This document shows positions 32,081 to 42,462 of a stretch of 64,000 nt of DNA, piece after piece (position 1 is the first letter of the stretch; each line of letters starts with the position of its first letter). The notes under the pieces were generated by a model. It was not told where the DNA came from and ran no database searches. It saw only the letters and a program-made list of their open reading frames with translations. Source of the DNA: Schistosoma haematobium (lineage: Eukaryota; Platyhelminthes; Trematoda; Strigeidida; Schistosomatidae); assembly GCF_000699445.3 (NCBI RefSeq), contig NC_067198.1, positions 46,224,361-46,288,360 of the forward strand, given 5' to 3'. Both the position numbers and the translations under genes were made by a program.

Positions 32081-32650
32081 AGTTAATGGTCTACTTGAAT
32101 GGCGGCCTGCTTCAACATCTGGGCTATCTGTTCCTGCCATCTAGATATTTCAACAAGTTTTCTGTTTCATTGTTTCTTTCAACAGATCATTATGTCAATT
32201 AATTGCATAACCTATTCAGGTGCGCTTCTGAAAAGTGTACAACCTTTCGTTGTACAAATTACAAAAGAGCCCAATCAGAGATATGCTGGTTACTAGAAAT
32301 ATGCAGCGACAACAATGAACATTATTCAGATATCGATTTAATGGACTGTTAACTTCGAACTGGCGACCATTCAATATTTGTCGTCAGGATCAACCAAGAA
32401 ATAAGAAACGGAAACTTTTTGAAATACTTTGTACTGAGAATTTTATATATTATACCAAAAATAGAATATTAAATAAAGCTAATAATAATAATAGAATGAG
32501 TGATAGGAATGGAGGGCAGAAGCCTTGTTTACCATAACCCAACTCAAAATGTGAAATTTGTTCTCTCCATAAACATTTCCTAAAATTACCTTGTAAATCT
32601 GAGTTAGAGAGTTATAATTACTATGCGAATAAATCAATGTTACTTTATCT
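32081..32650. other. Unassigned stretch
   Basis: Two overlapping 65-codon frames (32005-32296) resemble nothing that I know. AT-rich thereafter. Confidence 0.4.
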
Positions 32651-32654
32651 CTAG

Positions 32655-33000
32655 TTAACTCCGCCTGGAGCCCCTCCGGGGGCCACTGCCGGTCCCAAGC
32701 CCGGATAAAGGAGGAGGGTTGGGCATGAGGTTAGCGACCCCATCCCGTAGAAAAATAACTCGCTAAGAAACGCTAACCAGAAAAAATTATTCAAATCTTT
32801 TAAACTATGCCCTGAGAGTCAGAAGACCTTCATTTAGAAGAGTTATGACGCCTCACGATGAAAACCGAGTTCCTTCGGAAGTTATGAGGCCGATGCCCCT
32901 ACTGACAACCAGAGCAACCATTTATTTAAGTCCATGAAATGCTCGTACAATGTGGGAGACCGGGAGAGTCTTCCAAATTGCTGTAGACATTAGTAATACC
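32655..33000 (+). mobile_element. RTE-type LINE 5' leader and endonuclease start only
   Basis: A GC-rich leader (32655-32780) resembles the 5' leader of LINE B at 44130-44265 (minus): 'gccactgccggtccc', 'ggataaaggaggagggttgg', 'aacgctaaccag'. It is followed at 32935-32995 by a segment that reads 'NARTMWETGRVFQIAVD', the first beta-strand motif of APE-type endonucleases. The rest of the element is absent, so it keeps the 5' end and lacks the 3' end, the opposite of usual LINE truncation. Confidence 0.75.
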
Positions 33001-33189
33001 TCTAGTTATAACAACAGTTGAATAGTGTTCGAATCTCATAAAGTGTATTAATCCTCTTAATACTACTAAGTAGAATAAGACTTACTTCCATATGTTTTCA
33101 GTCGATTTCTGTTTATGATTAAAGAGTTTAAAGAGATTTCTGATTGCATTTATGATCAGTTACTCTCCAATTGCCTACAATATGAAATC

Positions 33190-33495
33190 GTTTTCTGATT
33201 TACATCAATGGTGGACGGTGGAGCAACTTCGTGGATTGGTTGAAGTTATACATTAACACCGTTGGATGCTGACGAGCTTAGTGGTCTAGAGGATAAGCGC
33301 ACACGAGGTGAGACTGATAGATCCTGAGTTCGAATCACGAGAGGCAAGATCGTGGATGTATACTGCTGAAGAGTCCCATACTGGAATGAAACGACTGCCC
33401 AGTGCTTCCAGGTTTTTCATGATGATCTAGCTTCATTTGACTTATGAATTCAACTATTAAAATTACTACAATCTTCACAAACTCCTCTCTAAATT
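33190..33495 (+). repeat. HS2 repeat, full 3' end
   Basis: Leader, tRNA-like part (33270-33335), hammerhead position 33362-33405 (CTGAAGA core consistent with CUGANGA, GAAAC present, stem II GTCC/GGAA weakened, cleavage triplet changed to GCC) and 3' end 'cacaaactcctctct'. Probably not self-cleaving. Confidence 0.8.
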
Positions 33496-33689
33496 AAATT
33501 AACTTAGAAATAACCTATTAAAGTAATCAACATTTTAATGACCTGTAATGTTGATTGAATTCACATGTTAACACATTTGACCTCATGTGTAATAAACACT
33601 ATTCTAATCTTTAAATAAATAGACAAGTTGAATAGACGGAAAATATATGGAATCATTCGACTTATTTCAGTGTATACACAAAAACACTC

Positions 33690-34075
33690 GGAAAAACTAT
33701 TCATTCATATCAGATGGGTTTTTGTGGAGATTGTAATAATTTCAATGGTTAAGATCATGAGTCAGTTGAAGCTAGACCACCATGGAAAACCTGGAAGCAC
33801 TGGACGGCCGTTTCGTCCTACTGTGGGACTCCTCAGCAGTGCGCATACACGACCTCGCCCCCTGCGAGATCCGAACTCAGGACCTACTGGCTTCGCGCCC
33901 GAGCACTTAACCACTAGACCACTGAGCCGGCATCCAACGATGTTAATGTCTAACTTCAACTAATCCACGAAATTGAGCGACACATTCACCATTGTCTTCA
34001 GGTCTGTTGTGAGGTAGTAACTTAATCAGTCAGTAACAACGTAGAACTTCGTAGGAACGTACATCAGTTCGAGTT
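33690..34075 (-). repeat. HS2 repeat, best preserved
   Basis: Minus copy with both ends recognisable: 3' end 'tttttgtggagattgtaat' at 33720 and leader 'cgacacattcaccattgtct' to about 34020. The tRNA-like part at 33868-33935 has a box B-like 'gatccgaactcagg'. The hammerhead inside it is intact (see 33798-33841). Confidence 0.85.
33798..33841 (-). ncRNA. Hammerhead ribozyme in HS2, fully intact core
   Basis: On the minus strand: helix I CACTG (33837-33841) pairs perfectly with CAGTG (33798-33802); CTGAGGA (33830-33836); stem II GTCC/GGAC (33826-33829 and 33815-33818) with a seven-base loop; GAAAC (33810-33814); helix III AC/GT closed by GGCC; GTC cleavage triplet (33803-33805). Cleavage would fall between 33803 and 33802. 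This satisfies the CUGANGA...GAAA...NUH hammerhead consensus with no exception. Confidence 0.85.
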
Positions 34076-34239
34076 GCCATACCACATTAGCTCACAGATA
34101 CAGTTGTCGATTCAAATCCCGTAGTGATAGAGGTAGTGAAAGTATAAGCACTAATCGGAAAGATTAGAGTTTGGAGATGTTATTTAGAGAGTACAATCCA
34201 GTGAAATAAATTTGGGAATTGAAAAAAAAAAGCGACAAG

Positions 34240-34637
34240 GAGGAATAAGGAGATTATAATTTGAGAGAACACAAAGAGTGGATGCACCTGCGCCATTGCA
34301 AACGATTTTGAGCCATGTCATTCAAGGTCTCTAACCATCGGTTGCTATCGTCTCGCGGATCCCAACCAGGTAGTCTACATCTACCAACATGGTTCAGTCC
34401 ACTTGTCAGTGACTTCATGGACTTGTGCCGTGTTTTCGTCTGACCGCCCCTAGCTTTCTTCCAACCTACTCTTATGCCACTGAACATCGCACGTCGAGGC
34501 AGTCAGTCGTTGGTTTGGGCATACGTAACACGTGTCCCAGCCATCTCAACTGATGAAGTCTCACCACTTCATCAATTGATTTGCCATCCTTACCTAGTAC
34601 CCGTGTTCTAACAACTGTGTTACTTACTCGATGGTCC
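34240..34637 (-). mobile_element. LINE A-type element, 3' part, left of LTR insertion
   Basis: Minus-strand LINE with a 77-codon frame (34254-34487) reading 'RVGWKKARGGQTKTRHKSMK' and ending 'LETLNDMAQNRLQWRRC', homologous to the LINE A C-terminus but clearly diverged. The coding sequence upstream continues at 40224 beyond the LTR retrotransposon. Confidence 0.8.
34634..34637. other. Target-site duplication GTCC (left)
   Basis: GTCC at 34634-34637 directly before the left LTR is repeated at 40224-40227 directly after the right LTR. A 4-bp duplication is in the normal range for gypsy-type integrases. Confidence 0.8.
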
Positions 34638-35102
34638 TGTAGTGGCTGTGCTTCGATAATTAATCACCCTCGAACCGTTGTCGTATAATCTTCAACGATG
34701 TTTGAAATCAGAAGGCAAAAAGAAGCAGCTACTACAGTTTATTTAGTAGATAATTCGGACCAGACAGCAGAGAGGCAAAATGAATGAGCAAGTGAACTAC
34801 GATTGTAGCAGCAGCAAGTAGTTGTAGTAGTAGTAGTAGTAGTAGTGAATGGGTGCAAATGTACACATATATATATGTATAGGAAAATGGATGAGTCAGC
34901 GAATAGATTAAGCAGTTAATAATGAAGCTAGCAGAATGAATACATGCGTAGGCGCTAAACAATGTTCAAGCATATGTATTTCATACAAGCATAATAATAA
35001 TGATAGTACAACAAGTTGTTATATCATGGATGACTTTGTCCATTAAATAGGTCAACAAAAGGCCTTGACTGAACTAAACTCAATTGCACGTGAGTCGCTA
35101 TA
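34638..35102 (-). repeat. 3' LTR of the gypsy-type element
   Basis: 465 bp. Compared with the other LTR it differs by one substitution (T at 34793 against C at 39893) and by the length and phase of a GTA microsatellite (21 bp shorter here). On the element's strand the LTR begins TATAG and ends CTACA, a near-inverted terminus where TG...CA is usual. Confidence 0.92.
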
Positions 35103-35105
35103 ATA

Positions 35106-35115
35106 GCTCCCCCCT
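35106..35115 (-). promoter_or_regulatory. Polypurine tract
   Basis: On the minus strand 'AGGGGGGAGC' lies a few bases inside the 3' LTR, the expected site for plus-strand priming. The 3 bases next to the LTR are not purine-pure (ATT-like), so the exact primer end is uncertain. Confidence 0.7.
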
Positions 35116-35117
35116 GC

Positions 35118-35455
35118 AAACAAAGATATATGGAAAAATGTCTGTGTTTGCACAAAAAAATAGTAAACTGAGTAGGGTAGTTACAATCGTTTGAAAAAAA
35201 ATGGTTTGTACAAAATTAAGATGAAGTTAGTGTGTGCTGTACATTTGGTTTGCGCCCGTCCGTGAGGTTATAAAAAATAATAGCAATAAATAGAAGGAAT
35301 GCGGTATTGCTTTACATTTTAAATAAAAATTATACGTGTAAGTGTAGGGGTACATAAGATATGTTGAGTTTTATAGCGTATAACATGAAATTAGTAATGC
35401 ATGTGTATACAATGAAGTGGAAGTTATAATTAATATTTAAAATAGTAGAAGATTA
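35118..35455 (-). other. Untranslated region between pol and polypurine tract
   Basis: AT-rich, no frame. This is the element's 3' untranslated region; no envelope-like frame is present. Confidence 0.6.
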
Positions 35456-38400
35456 TTAATAGAAGATTGCAGCGACATAATGTTGGGGCCATCTTACTCT
35501 TCGGCCAGACCTTGTCGTTACTGGATTCTCTTCGCTTGTGTTCGTCGATGTCGTTGATGATTGGAACTGACGTTTCGATGATTCAACGGTTTTCGCAGTA
35601 TCTGTATGTACTGGCTGATCGTAGGCTTCGATGAAAGCTGGTTTGACTCGGTCGATGCTAATTACATCCGTTTTTCCAGCTTTTTCTACCGTGATAGTTT
35701 TGCCGTCTCTTTTAATCACCTTAAATGGACCATCGTAGGCCGGTTGTAAGGGACGTTGCACATTATCCCTTCTGATAAACACATGGGTACTGTCACTTAG
35801 TTGTTTGGGTATGTACACACGGCGTTGATGTTGTCTTAGAAGCGTTATCCTTAGACTACTCATATGCTGCTTAAGACGCTGTACATAGTCCGCTATATCA
35901 GTTGGAACGCTTTTACCTGCGGTGAAAAACTCTCCTGGCAGACGTAGTGTGGTTCCATAAACCAATTCTGCTGGGCAGCATTCTATATCTTGTTTGATTG
36001 TTGATCTTAAGCTCAACATGACTAACGGTAGCTTGCTGGCCCAATCGTTATTGCTGATGACAGCTGTAAGAGAAGCTTTAAGTTGCCGATGCAATCTCTC
36101 TACCATACCATTCGACATCGGATGGTAGGATGTTGTGCGAATTCGTTTGATTCCGAGTAGTTCTGTGAGTTGTTGGAAGAGGCGGTTCTCGAATTGAGCT
36201 CCTCTATCGGTTGTGATATTAGTAGGTACACCATAATGGGAAATCCAATGCTCTACTAGGGTTTTTGAGATAGTTTCGGCTGTAATATCTTTTATGGGCA
36301 CAGCTACAGGCCATCGTGTGAATCTATCAATGCAAGTGAAAGTGTAACTGAAGCCATTCGAAACCGGCAGTGGTCCTATAATATCGATATGTACGTGCTC
36401 GAATCTGTTATCGGGATGACGGAAATGACCTACTGCGGAACTGGTGTGGCGATGTATCTTAACTCTCTGGCATTTTATACACGCTTGCGTCCAATTACGA
36501 ATATCCCGATTCATACTTGGCCATACGAAACGTTCGCTGATTAGTTTGATGGTGGCTTTTATTCCGGGATGCGAAATATTGTGCATGGCTTCGAAAATGT
36601 TTCGCCTTAGCGGCTTTGGAATAAATGGTCTTGGTTGACCTGTAGAAATATCGCACGTGATGCTTACTTCTTCCCATGGAGTTTCTTTGAGAACTAACGA
36701 GGTTGTATTGGCAGACTTTAGTCTGTTTAACTCGACGTCGATATTTTGTAATGCTGCTAACTTGTGATAATCGATTTCGGACTGGACGAGAGCGTTGACC
36801 ATCGTTCTGGATAGCGCGTCTGCCACTTCGTTACTATTGCCTTTGATATACTGTATGTTAGACGTGAACTGGGAAATAAATTCTAATTGTCGGATTTCCC
36901 TCGGCGAGTAGTTGTCCTGTTTGGCGTTCAATGCTTTTGTGAGGGGTTTATGGTCTGTATATACTGTGAAAATGGTACCCTCAATCATATGTCGGAAATG
37001 TTTTATTGCCAAGTAAATCGCTAGGAGTTCTCTTCCGAAAGTACTATATCTTGTTTGTGTCGGATTCAGTCTTTTCGAAAAAAATGAGAGCGGTTCCCAT
37101 ATGCCATTTACTAATTGTTGCAAAACGGCTCCTACCGCTACATCTGATGCATCCGTCATGATAGCTGACGGTGTTCCGCTCTTTCGTCTAGTTAGTGTCA
37201 CTTCTTTATTTAGTGCTTCGTTAGCGTTCTCGAATGCTTGGATCGCGTCTGGTGATAATTGGAATGTCCGTGCGTTTCCGCGTAATGCATCTGTTAGTGG
37301 TTGCAATATTGACGCGCAATTTGGGATAAATCGTCTGTAATAATTTATTAACCCGAGAAATCGGCGTAACTTTTTCCATGAGTCGGGTAGCGGATAATTC
37401 CTAATGGCGTCGACTTCTGTTGCTATTGGTGTGATGCCTTGAGAAGTTATATTGTGACCTAGGAACTGTAAAGATTCTTTTCCGAATTCACACTTCTCAA
37501 TATTTATAGAAATACCATGTTCTCTGAGTCGCATAAATAATTGCCGTAGTTGTTGTATATGCTCATCTTTAGTGGTGCTAGCTACTAATAAATCGTCGAT
37601 ATACGCGTATACTCCAGGTAAACCTCTAATAACCTGGTCGATAAACCGTTGAAAGGTTTGTGCCGCGTTAGTCAGTCCAAAAGGCATACGCAGGAATTCA
37701 TATAGCCCAAATGGGGTTGTTACTGCTGTCTTCGGTATGTCTTGTGGGGCAACAGGGATGTGGTAGTATGCTCTGACTAAGTCGATCTTCGAGAAGATAG
37801 TAGTGCCCTCAATACTGTAGGTGAAATCATGAATGTGCGGTATAGGGTATCTGTCAGCTACGGTTTGTTTGTTCAGTGCTCTGTAATCTCCACATGGCCT
37901 AACCTCTCCATTCTTTTTCGGGGCCATATGTAGCGGGGATGCCCACGGGCTGCTCGATGGCCTTATAATGCCTAGCCTCATTAGCTTGTCGAATAGCTGT
38001 TTTGCGATGGCTAGTCTTTTGGGATCTAACCTTCTTGGTCTTGCATTGATTGGTGGACCATTCGTTACGATGTGATGCTGAATAGAATGTTTGAGATCCG
38101 CTTTATTGTATGTTACTTTTACGAGTTCAGGGAACTCCCTTAACAACAATTTATATGGATCACCACGACTTTTATCTATCACAAGGTTCATTGAAACGGC
38201 TTCCGTAAGTATTCCTCTTATCGAAGTGGTTTGACTGCCGTTTATAAGTCTGTGTCGTCGAGAATCTACTAGCAGGTCAAAGTTACATAAGAAATCTATG
38301 CCTATTATGGGCATCGATACGTCTGCTATGACAAAGTTCCAACGGTATGAAGCGCCACGTCCAAAATCTAGGGACAATTTCCGTTTGCCATATGTCTTAA

Positions 38401-39013
38401 TATCTGATTTGTTTGCTGCTCTTAGCACTAATGACGGATTAATGTTTTTTCTTTCCTCGTTAAATGGAGGTACTACGCTAATTTCCGCTCCAGTGTCAAC
38501 TAAGAATTGTGCGCCAGTGGTTCGGTCTTGTATATAAAAGAGGCGACTATTTTCAGGCATTATGTGTGTTGATGCTGTTGCCATTGATACTCGTGGGTAT
38601 CGGTTACTATCCCTGTTAAATCTACAAGGTTGTAGGCACTTTCTAGCCCTGTAGCCGAACATTTGATGATACCAACATATCGCGGGAGTTGTGCGTCGTC
38701 TAGAAGTTGACCGGGTCCTTTCACGCGAACGATCTCGCGATGACCTTCGTGGCTTTTCTCTCTGCGTTAACTCTGAGAGTTTTTGGCACAAAACATTTAT
38801 TTCCTTCTGTAGAGTATCAAGTCTATCGTCTACCGTCACATTGTGTAGTGGAGGGCTTGCTTGCTTGCTTCTTTCGTATATTCTATCGGCTATCTTTGCT
38901 ATATTGTCTAAATCAGCATCCGTATCTCCCACAGCTAGGATCTGCTGTATATTTGCCGGGAGTCGGCGGAGCCACAGTTGATAAGAGATTATTGTCAATG
39001 TGTCTATCGCCAA
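35456..39013 (-). CDS. pol: Gag C-terminus and Pol polyprotein of gypsy-type retrotransposon
   Basis: 1,185 codons, uninterrupted. Order: end of Gag capsid (1-75, '[14 protein letters not shown]'), basic linker, CHCC knuckle (C113-x2-H116-x9-C126-x3-C130), aspartic protease (DTGAE, Asp173), reverse transcriptase (Asp411 in [14 protein letters not shown] 471-474), RNase H (Asp621 and YTDHKPL, Asp687), integrase with HHCC zinc site (H811, H815, C845, C848) and DD35E triad (D877, D936, E972), then a C-terminal tail. All catalytic residues are present. The annotated start is TTG, upstream sequence lies in the same frame but with stops, and the real translation start is in gag. No chromodomain is visible. 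Confidence 0.93.
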   Translation of the reverse strand: MAIDTLTIISYQLWLRRLPANIQQILAVGDTDADLDNIAKIADRIYERSKQASPPLHNVTVDDRLDTLQKEINVLCQKLSELTQREKPRRSSRDRSRERTRSTSRRRTTPAICWYHQMFGYRARKCLQPCRFNRDSNRYPRVSMATASTHIMPENSRLFYIQDRTTGAQFLVDTGAEISVVPPFNEERKNINPSLVLRAANKSDIKTYGKRKLSLDFGRGASYRWNFVIADVSMPIIGIDFLCNFDLLVDSRRHRLINGSQTTSIRGILTEAVSMNLVIDKSRGDPYKLLLREFPELVKVTYNKADLKHSIQHHIVTNGPPINARPRRLDPKRLAIAKQLFDKLMRLGIIRPSSSPWASPLHMAPKKNGEVRPCGDYRALNKQTVADRYPIPHIHDFTYSIEGTTIFSKIDLVRAYYHIPVAPQDIPKTAVTTPFGLYEFLRMPFGLTNAAQTFQRFIDQVIRGLPGVYAYIDDLLVASTTKDEHIQQLRQLFMRLREHGISINIEKCEFGKESLQFLGHNITSQGITPIATEVDAIRNYPLPDSWKKLRRFLGLINYYRRFIPNCASILQPLTDALRGNARTFQLSPDAIQAFENANEALNKEVTLTRRKSGTPSAIMTDASDVAVGAVLQQLVNGIWEPLSFFSKRLNPTQTRYSTFGRELLAIYLAIKHFRHMIEGTIFTVYTDHKPLTKALNAKQDNYSPREIRQLEFISQFTSNIQYIKGNSNEVADALSRTMVNALVQSEIDYHKLAALQNIDVELNRLKSANTTSLVLKETPWEEVSITCDISTGQPRPFIPKPLRRNIFEAMHNISHPGIKATIKLISERFVWPSMNRDIRNWTQACIKCQRVKIHRHTSSAVGHFRHPDNRFEHVHIDIIGPLPVSNGFSYTFTCIDRFTRWPVAVPIKDITAETISKTLVEHWISHYGVPTNITTDRGAQFENRLFQQLTELLGIKRIRTTSYHPMSNGMVERLHRQLKASLTAVISNNDWASKLPLVMLSLRSTIKQDIECCPAELVYGTTLRLPGEFFTAGKSVPTDIADYVQRLKQHMSSLRITLLRQHQRRVYIPKQLSDSTHVFIRRDNVQRPLQPAYDGPFKVIKRDGKTITVEKAGKTDVISIDRVKPAFIEAYDQPVHTDTAKTVESSKRQFQSSTTSTNTSEENPVTTRSGRRVRWPQHYVAAIFY

Positions 39014-39034
39014 GTAGACTTTTCATATAATTTT

Positions 39035-39514
39035 TTAGCTGTGATGGGGTTCTATCTCCAATCCGTACTTGGTTAAGGAGTTGTTCGACGGCTTGTTGGT
39101 CACTGAGAGAGAGAGAGTTTTAATTACTGCCTCTTTTAGCACGTCGTATGGTTTTTCTGTGTCTGGTTTTGCTAGTGCCTCTCGAACGCTGTCAGCTACT
39201 TCGTCTGGGAGTAGTGTGCTTGTCAGGCCGAACTTATCCTTTTGCAAAAGAATGCGGTTAGCGAGAAAATAATTTTCAAGTCTTATAAACCAAAGTTTTG
39301 GGTCTAAGATTTTAAAAGAAGGGGCAGGGAGGTTAAGAGACCTCACGGACGAGGCTTGCTGTACGCTTGAAACTGTGTTTTCATAAGACATGCTTATAAA
39401 AATTAAGTAGCACACGAAAATAACAGTGACAAGGAAGAATAGATGAGCAAAAACAATGATAATAAAAAAATGGCACAATTTATAAAATGAAACAGACTTA
39501 CTAAATTGCACCAA
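39035..39514 (-). pseudogene. gag: Gag N-terminal part, disrupted
   Basis: 159 codons; the likely start is Met at 39391 ('MSYENTVSSVQQ'), giving about 118 residues, since upstream codons encode a hydrophobic stretch lying in the leader. 'FKILDPKLWFIRLENYFLAN' is the typical gypsy Gag start. The frame then leaves the conserved Gag sequence at a CT/GA dinucleotide tract (39105-39117) and ends at a stop at 39035. The next conserved Gag segment (about 39000-39105, including 'QAVEQLLNQVRIGDRTPSQL') is in another frame, and from about 39000 the original frame resumes. Two compensating shifts are therefore implied. Confidence 0.8.
39105..39117. repeat. GA dinucleotide tract in gag
   Basis: Six-and-a-half GA units on the plus strand (CT on the coding strand). 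Gain or loss of one unit would produce the 2-nt shift seen at this place. Confidence 0.85.
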
Positions 39515-39716
39515 TATATCAATTGTTTATGGATAATTGTTATTTATTATGATTATAATTGTCACGTTTAATAATGTTTGCGAAATAATGTAAGTGTAAT
39601 TAGAATAATAATATAAATCCACAGTTGTAATTATAGTTCATTTGATAATCCAAATTGAGATGAAGGTAGTCGGATTTTTGGAATTTGACTATTTCGTCAA
39701 AATTCGCTTCCCGTTC

Positions 39717-39733
39717 TCACGTCGGGATTACCA
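39717..39733 (-). promoter_or_regulatory. Primer-binding site, tRNA-Trp-like
   Basis: On the minus strand TGGTAATCCCGACGTGA begins 4 bases inside the 5' LTR. It complements the 3' end of eukaryotic tRNA-Trp (CCA, then GUCACC-GGGGCUGCA-type sequence) with two mismatches, both transitions. The tRNA 3' sequence is from general knowledge. Confidence 0.75.
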
Positions 39734-39737
39734 ATTC

Positions 39738-39929
39738 TGTAGTGGCTGTGCTTCGATAATTAATCACCCTCGAACCGTTGTCGTATAATCTTCAACGATG
39801 TTTGAAATCAGAAGGCAAAAAGAAGCAGCTACTACAGTTTATTTAGTAGATAATTCGGACCAGACAGCAGAGAGGCAAAATGAATGAGCAAGCGAACTAC
39901 GATTGTAGCAGCAGCAAGTAGTTGTAGTT

Positions 39930-39968
<39 letters not shown>

Positions 39969-40223
39969 AATGGGTGCAAATGTACACATATATATATGTA
40001 TAGGAAAATGGATGAGTCAGCGAATAGATTAAGCAGTTAATAATGAAGCTAGCAGAATGAATACATGCGTAGGCGCTAAACAATGTTCAAGCATATGTAT
40101 TTCATACAAGCATAATAATAATGATAGTACAACAAGTTGTTATATCATGGATGACTTTGTCCATTAAATAGGTCAACAAAAGGCCTTGACTGAACTAAAC
40201 TCAATTGCACGTGAGTCGCTATA
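39738..40223 (-). repeat. 5' LTR of the gypsy-type element
   Basis: 486 bp, the promoter-bearing LTR for this minus-strand element. The GTA microsatellite (about 39924-39967) is longer than in the 3' LTR. It is otherwise identical bar one substitution. Confidence 0.92.
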
Positions 40224-40227
40224 GTCC
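40224..40227. other. Target-site duplication GTCC (right)
   Basis: Matches 34634-34637. Beyond it the LINE A-type sequence resumes. Confidence 0.8.
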
Positions 40228-40690
40228 CATGATATACGAGCAATGTATCGAAGACACCTATGATCAAATACTAGTAACCTACGTATATCCTCTACTCTCA
40301 CCGGCCATCTTTCACTGCCATAAAGTAGGACGGAACAGACTGCTGCGCAATAAACACGTCCTTTGGTTGATAGACTGATATCTCGCCTATTTCATCAATG
40401 ACACAAGTTGGCAAAAGCTAGTCAAGCCTTCTGTATCCGTGCTGAGATTTCGTCACACACCAGACCACATGGGCTGATGTGACTTCCAAGATAAGTGAAG
40501 CGGTCGACACGCTCAACTACTTCACTCCCTATCATTAGTCAATGCAACCCAATCCTGAAGCAACATTTTACATTTCGAGGGAGAGAATCGCATGCCGAAC
40601 ATGCTTGCATTGTTGCTTAGAGTGGTCAGAAGACTCTGCATTTTGTCAGTGTCTTCACCAAATAGAACTATTTATATTCTAGGTGTAAAG
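40224..40690 (-). mobile_element. LINE A-type element, RT C-terminal part, right of LTR insertion
   Basis: Minus-strand coding remnants include 'MFGMRFSPSKCKMLLQDW' (about 40540-40600), equivalent to 'YGMCFAPSKCKVLLQDW' in LINE A, and a segment corresponding to 'VLLYACETW'. It has several stops and shifts, so it is older than the LTR element inside it. Confidence 0.8.
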
Positions 40691-41145
40691 TAAAATCAAT
40701 TGAGATACTGTTAAAAAACAAAGATGATTGGATAGTTGTTCTTAGTCTGAGACTCCTAAGAAGTGGTTATCATGAGGAATTGAACTCAACAAGTCGAAGC
40801 ATTCAAATTCTAGCCTCATGATTGATCGAATTGCTCTCAAGTTTTGTACATTTCTGTTACACATTATACTATATACGAATTTATTAAGACCTACTATGAA
40901 CAAACTGATATCCTCAATAGTTTATTTTATGTACCAAAACTACAGTTTAACAGTTATTTTATAGAAATTTGTACAAATAGAATATAAATTAAGTATTGAG
41001 AGTTGTACTGTATGTATTCATTTAGACAAGAGATATTTACTCGGTTATCTCGATTAGGAACTCGGCTTTCAATGATTCGCTAATAAATATTAACTTATAA
41101 TTAAGATATGAATATTTTATATTTTCTTACTAAGACAAATGTTAG
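40691..41145. other. AT-rich stretch, nothing recognised
   Basis: No repeat or coding signal that I can support. Confidence 0.4.
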
Positions 41146-41391
41146 CTTAATTACTACATACGCTAGTTACACCTCTTGGAGGAAGATAGGCTAACCACCA
41201 CCATTCTCTATAAAACTCTGACATGGACAATCCTTTCTAGTTCATTCCACTTGATATTCATTCTTTCAATGTCTGCTCCCAAGACCGACACATTCTGTTC
41301 TTTGGTCTTCCACTTTCCCGTTTCCCTTCAGCATTCCAAGTTAGTGCTTGTCTCGTGATACAGTTTGGTGATTTCCGAAATGCATAGTCTA

Positions 41392-41973
41392 TCAACTTCC
41401 AACATCTCTCTCTAATTTCCTATTCAAATGGAAATTGGTTTGTTCTCTCACACAGTAGGTCGTTGCTGATGATATCTGGTTAACGGATATTGAGTTGAGT
41501 ATCTTGCATAGACAATTGTTTGTAAATGCTTGTACTGTTCTGATGATAGTTGTAGTAGTTGTGGAAGTTTCAGCTGCATACAGTAGGACTGTGTTGATGT
41601 TCGTATTAAAGATTCTGATTGTGATGTTGTCTGACTGATAGTTGTTTTGAGTTCCACATATGTTTTTGAATTGTAGGAATACTGTTCTTTCTTTTTCTAT
41701 CCTAGCCTTTACGTTTTTAGCAGATCCTCCACGTTCACTGATGATGTTACGCAGATATGTAAAAGACTTCACCTCTTCAAGAGTTTCTCCACCAAGGGTG
41801 ATTGGGTTGCTGTTCACCGTGTTGCATTTGAGGATCTTGCTTTTTCTATTGTGTATGTTGAGGCCTACTGATGCAGAGGCTGCCGATACATTTATTGTCT
41901 TCATCTGCAATTTTTCCTTTGCATGAGATAGGAGTGCCTGGTCATCTGAGAAGTCCAAATCGACTAGTTGCAT
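41392..41973 (-). pseudogene. LINE B RT C-terminal fragment
   Basis: 193-codon frame beginning 'MQLVDLDFSDDQALLSHAKE'. The DFSDD lies at the position of the catalytic YADD, i.e. a diverged active-site motif common in this family (LDFADD). Then 'SVGLNIHNRKSKILKCN', 'FTYLRNIISERGGSAKNV' and 'TTYCVREQTNFHLNRKLE'. It is the longest open segment of this copy. Confidence 0.85.
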
Positions 41974-42270
41974 TCAACCTGTCCATTGTATTCCATCCTT
42001 CCTTACACATGTGGAGAGAGTTGGCAGTCTTGTCTGACTTCGGTCCTCACATGGAATACATTTGCCAGCTGTCCTTCATACATCACCTTGCGGTGTAGTC
42101 TGTCGTGTGAATTCCGAATGATGTTGACAACATTCTCAGGTATTCATTCGACAGTGTCGAAGAAGGTTCCACAATGTTCTCTAATCCATAATTTCAAATG
42201 CTTTTTGATAGTTAAGGAAGTTGATGTATAGCGATGAATTCCATTCAACTGATTGTTCAACAATGATCCG

Positions 42271-42462
42271 TTATATCGCGATTTGGTCTGCGCACAACCG
42301 ATCCTTACGAAATCCAGCCTGTTGATCTCGATGTTGTCTGTCTACTAAATCTTTCATCCAGCTTAAGAACACTCTGTTGTAGACTTTTCCTGGTACGGAT
42401 GGTGGTGTGATGTATCTGTAGTTCCCACACTTGTTCAGATCTCCTTTCTTTGGTATGTTCAT
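42271..42462 (-). pseudogene. LINE B RT N-terminal fragment
   Basis: 63-codon frame with 'IPKKGDLNKCGNYRYITPPS' and 'QQAGFRKDRLCADQIA', RT blocks 1 and 2 of RTE elements (usually PKKGDL..C.NWRGI and QAGFR..RSC.DQI). Confidence 0.8.

Larger units (their letters stand above)
34638..40223 (-). mobile_element. Complete gypsy-type LTR retrotransposon (CsRn1/Boudicca-like)
   Basis: 5,586 bp including two nearly identical LTRs, a 4-bp TSD, PBS at the 5' LTR, a polypurine tract at the 3' LTR, gag and an intact pol. Gag has a CHCC-type knuckle (C-x2-H-x9-C-x3-C) and the PBS fits tRNA-Trp, both hallmarks of the CsRn1 clade, to which schistosome Boudicca belongs. The near-identical LTRs mean a recent insertion. 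It interrupts a diverged LINE A-type copy. Confidence 0.92.

Noticed and set aside
33868..33935. tRNA gene-like cloverleaf in HS2 copies
   Set aside because: Box A/B-like motifs are present, but the acceptor stem and anticodon arm do not form a proper tRNA; these are SINE-type heads, not tRNA genes.
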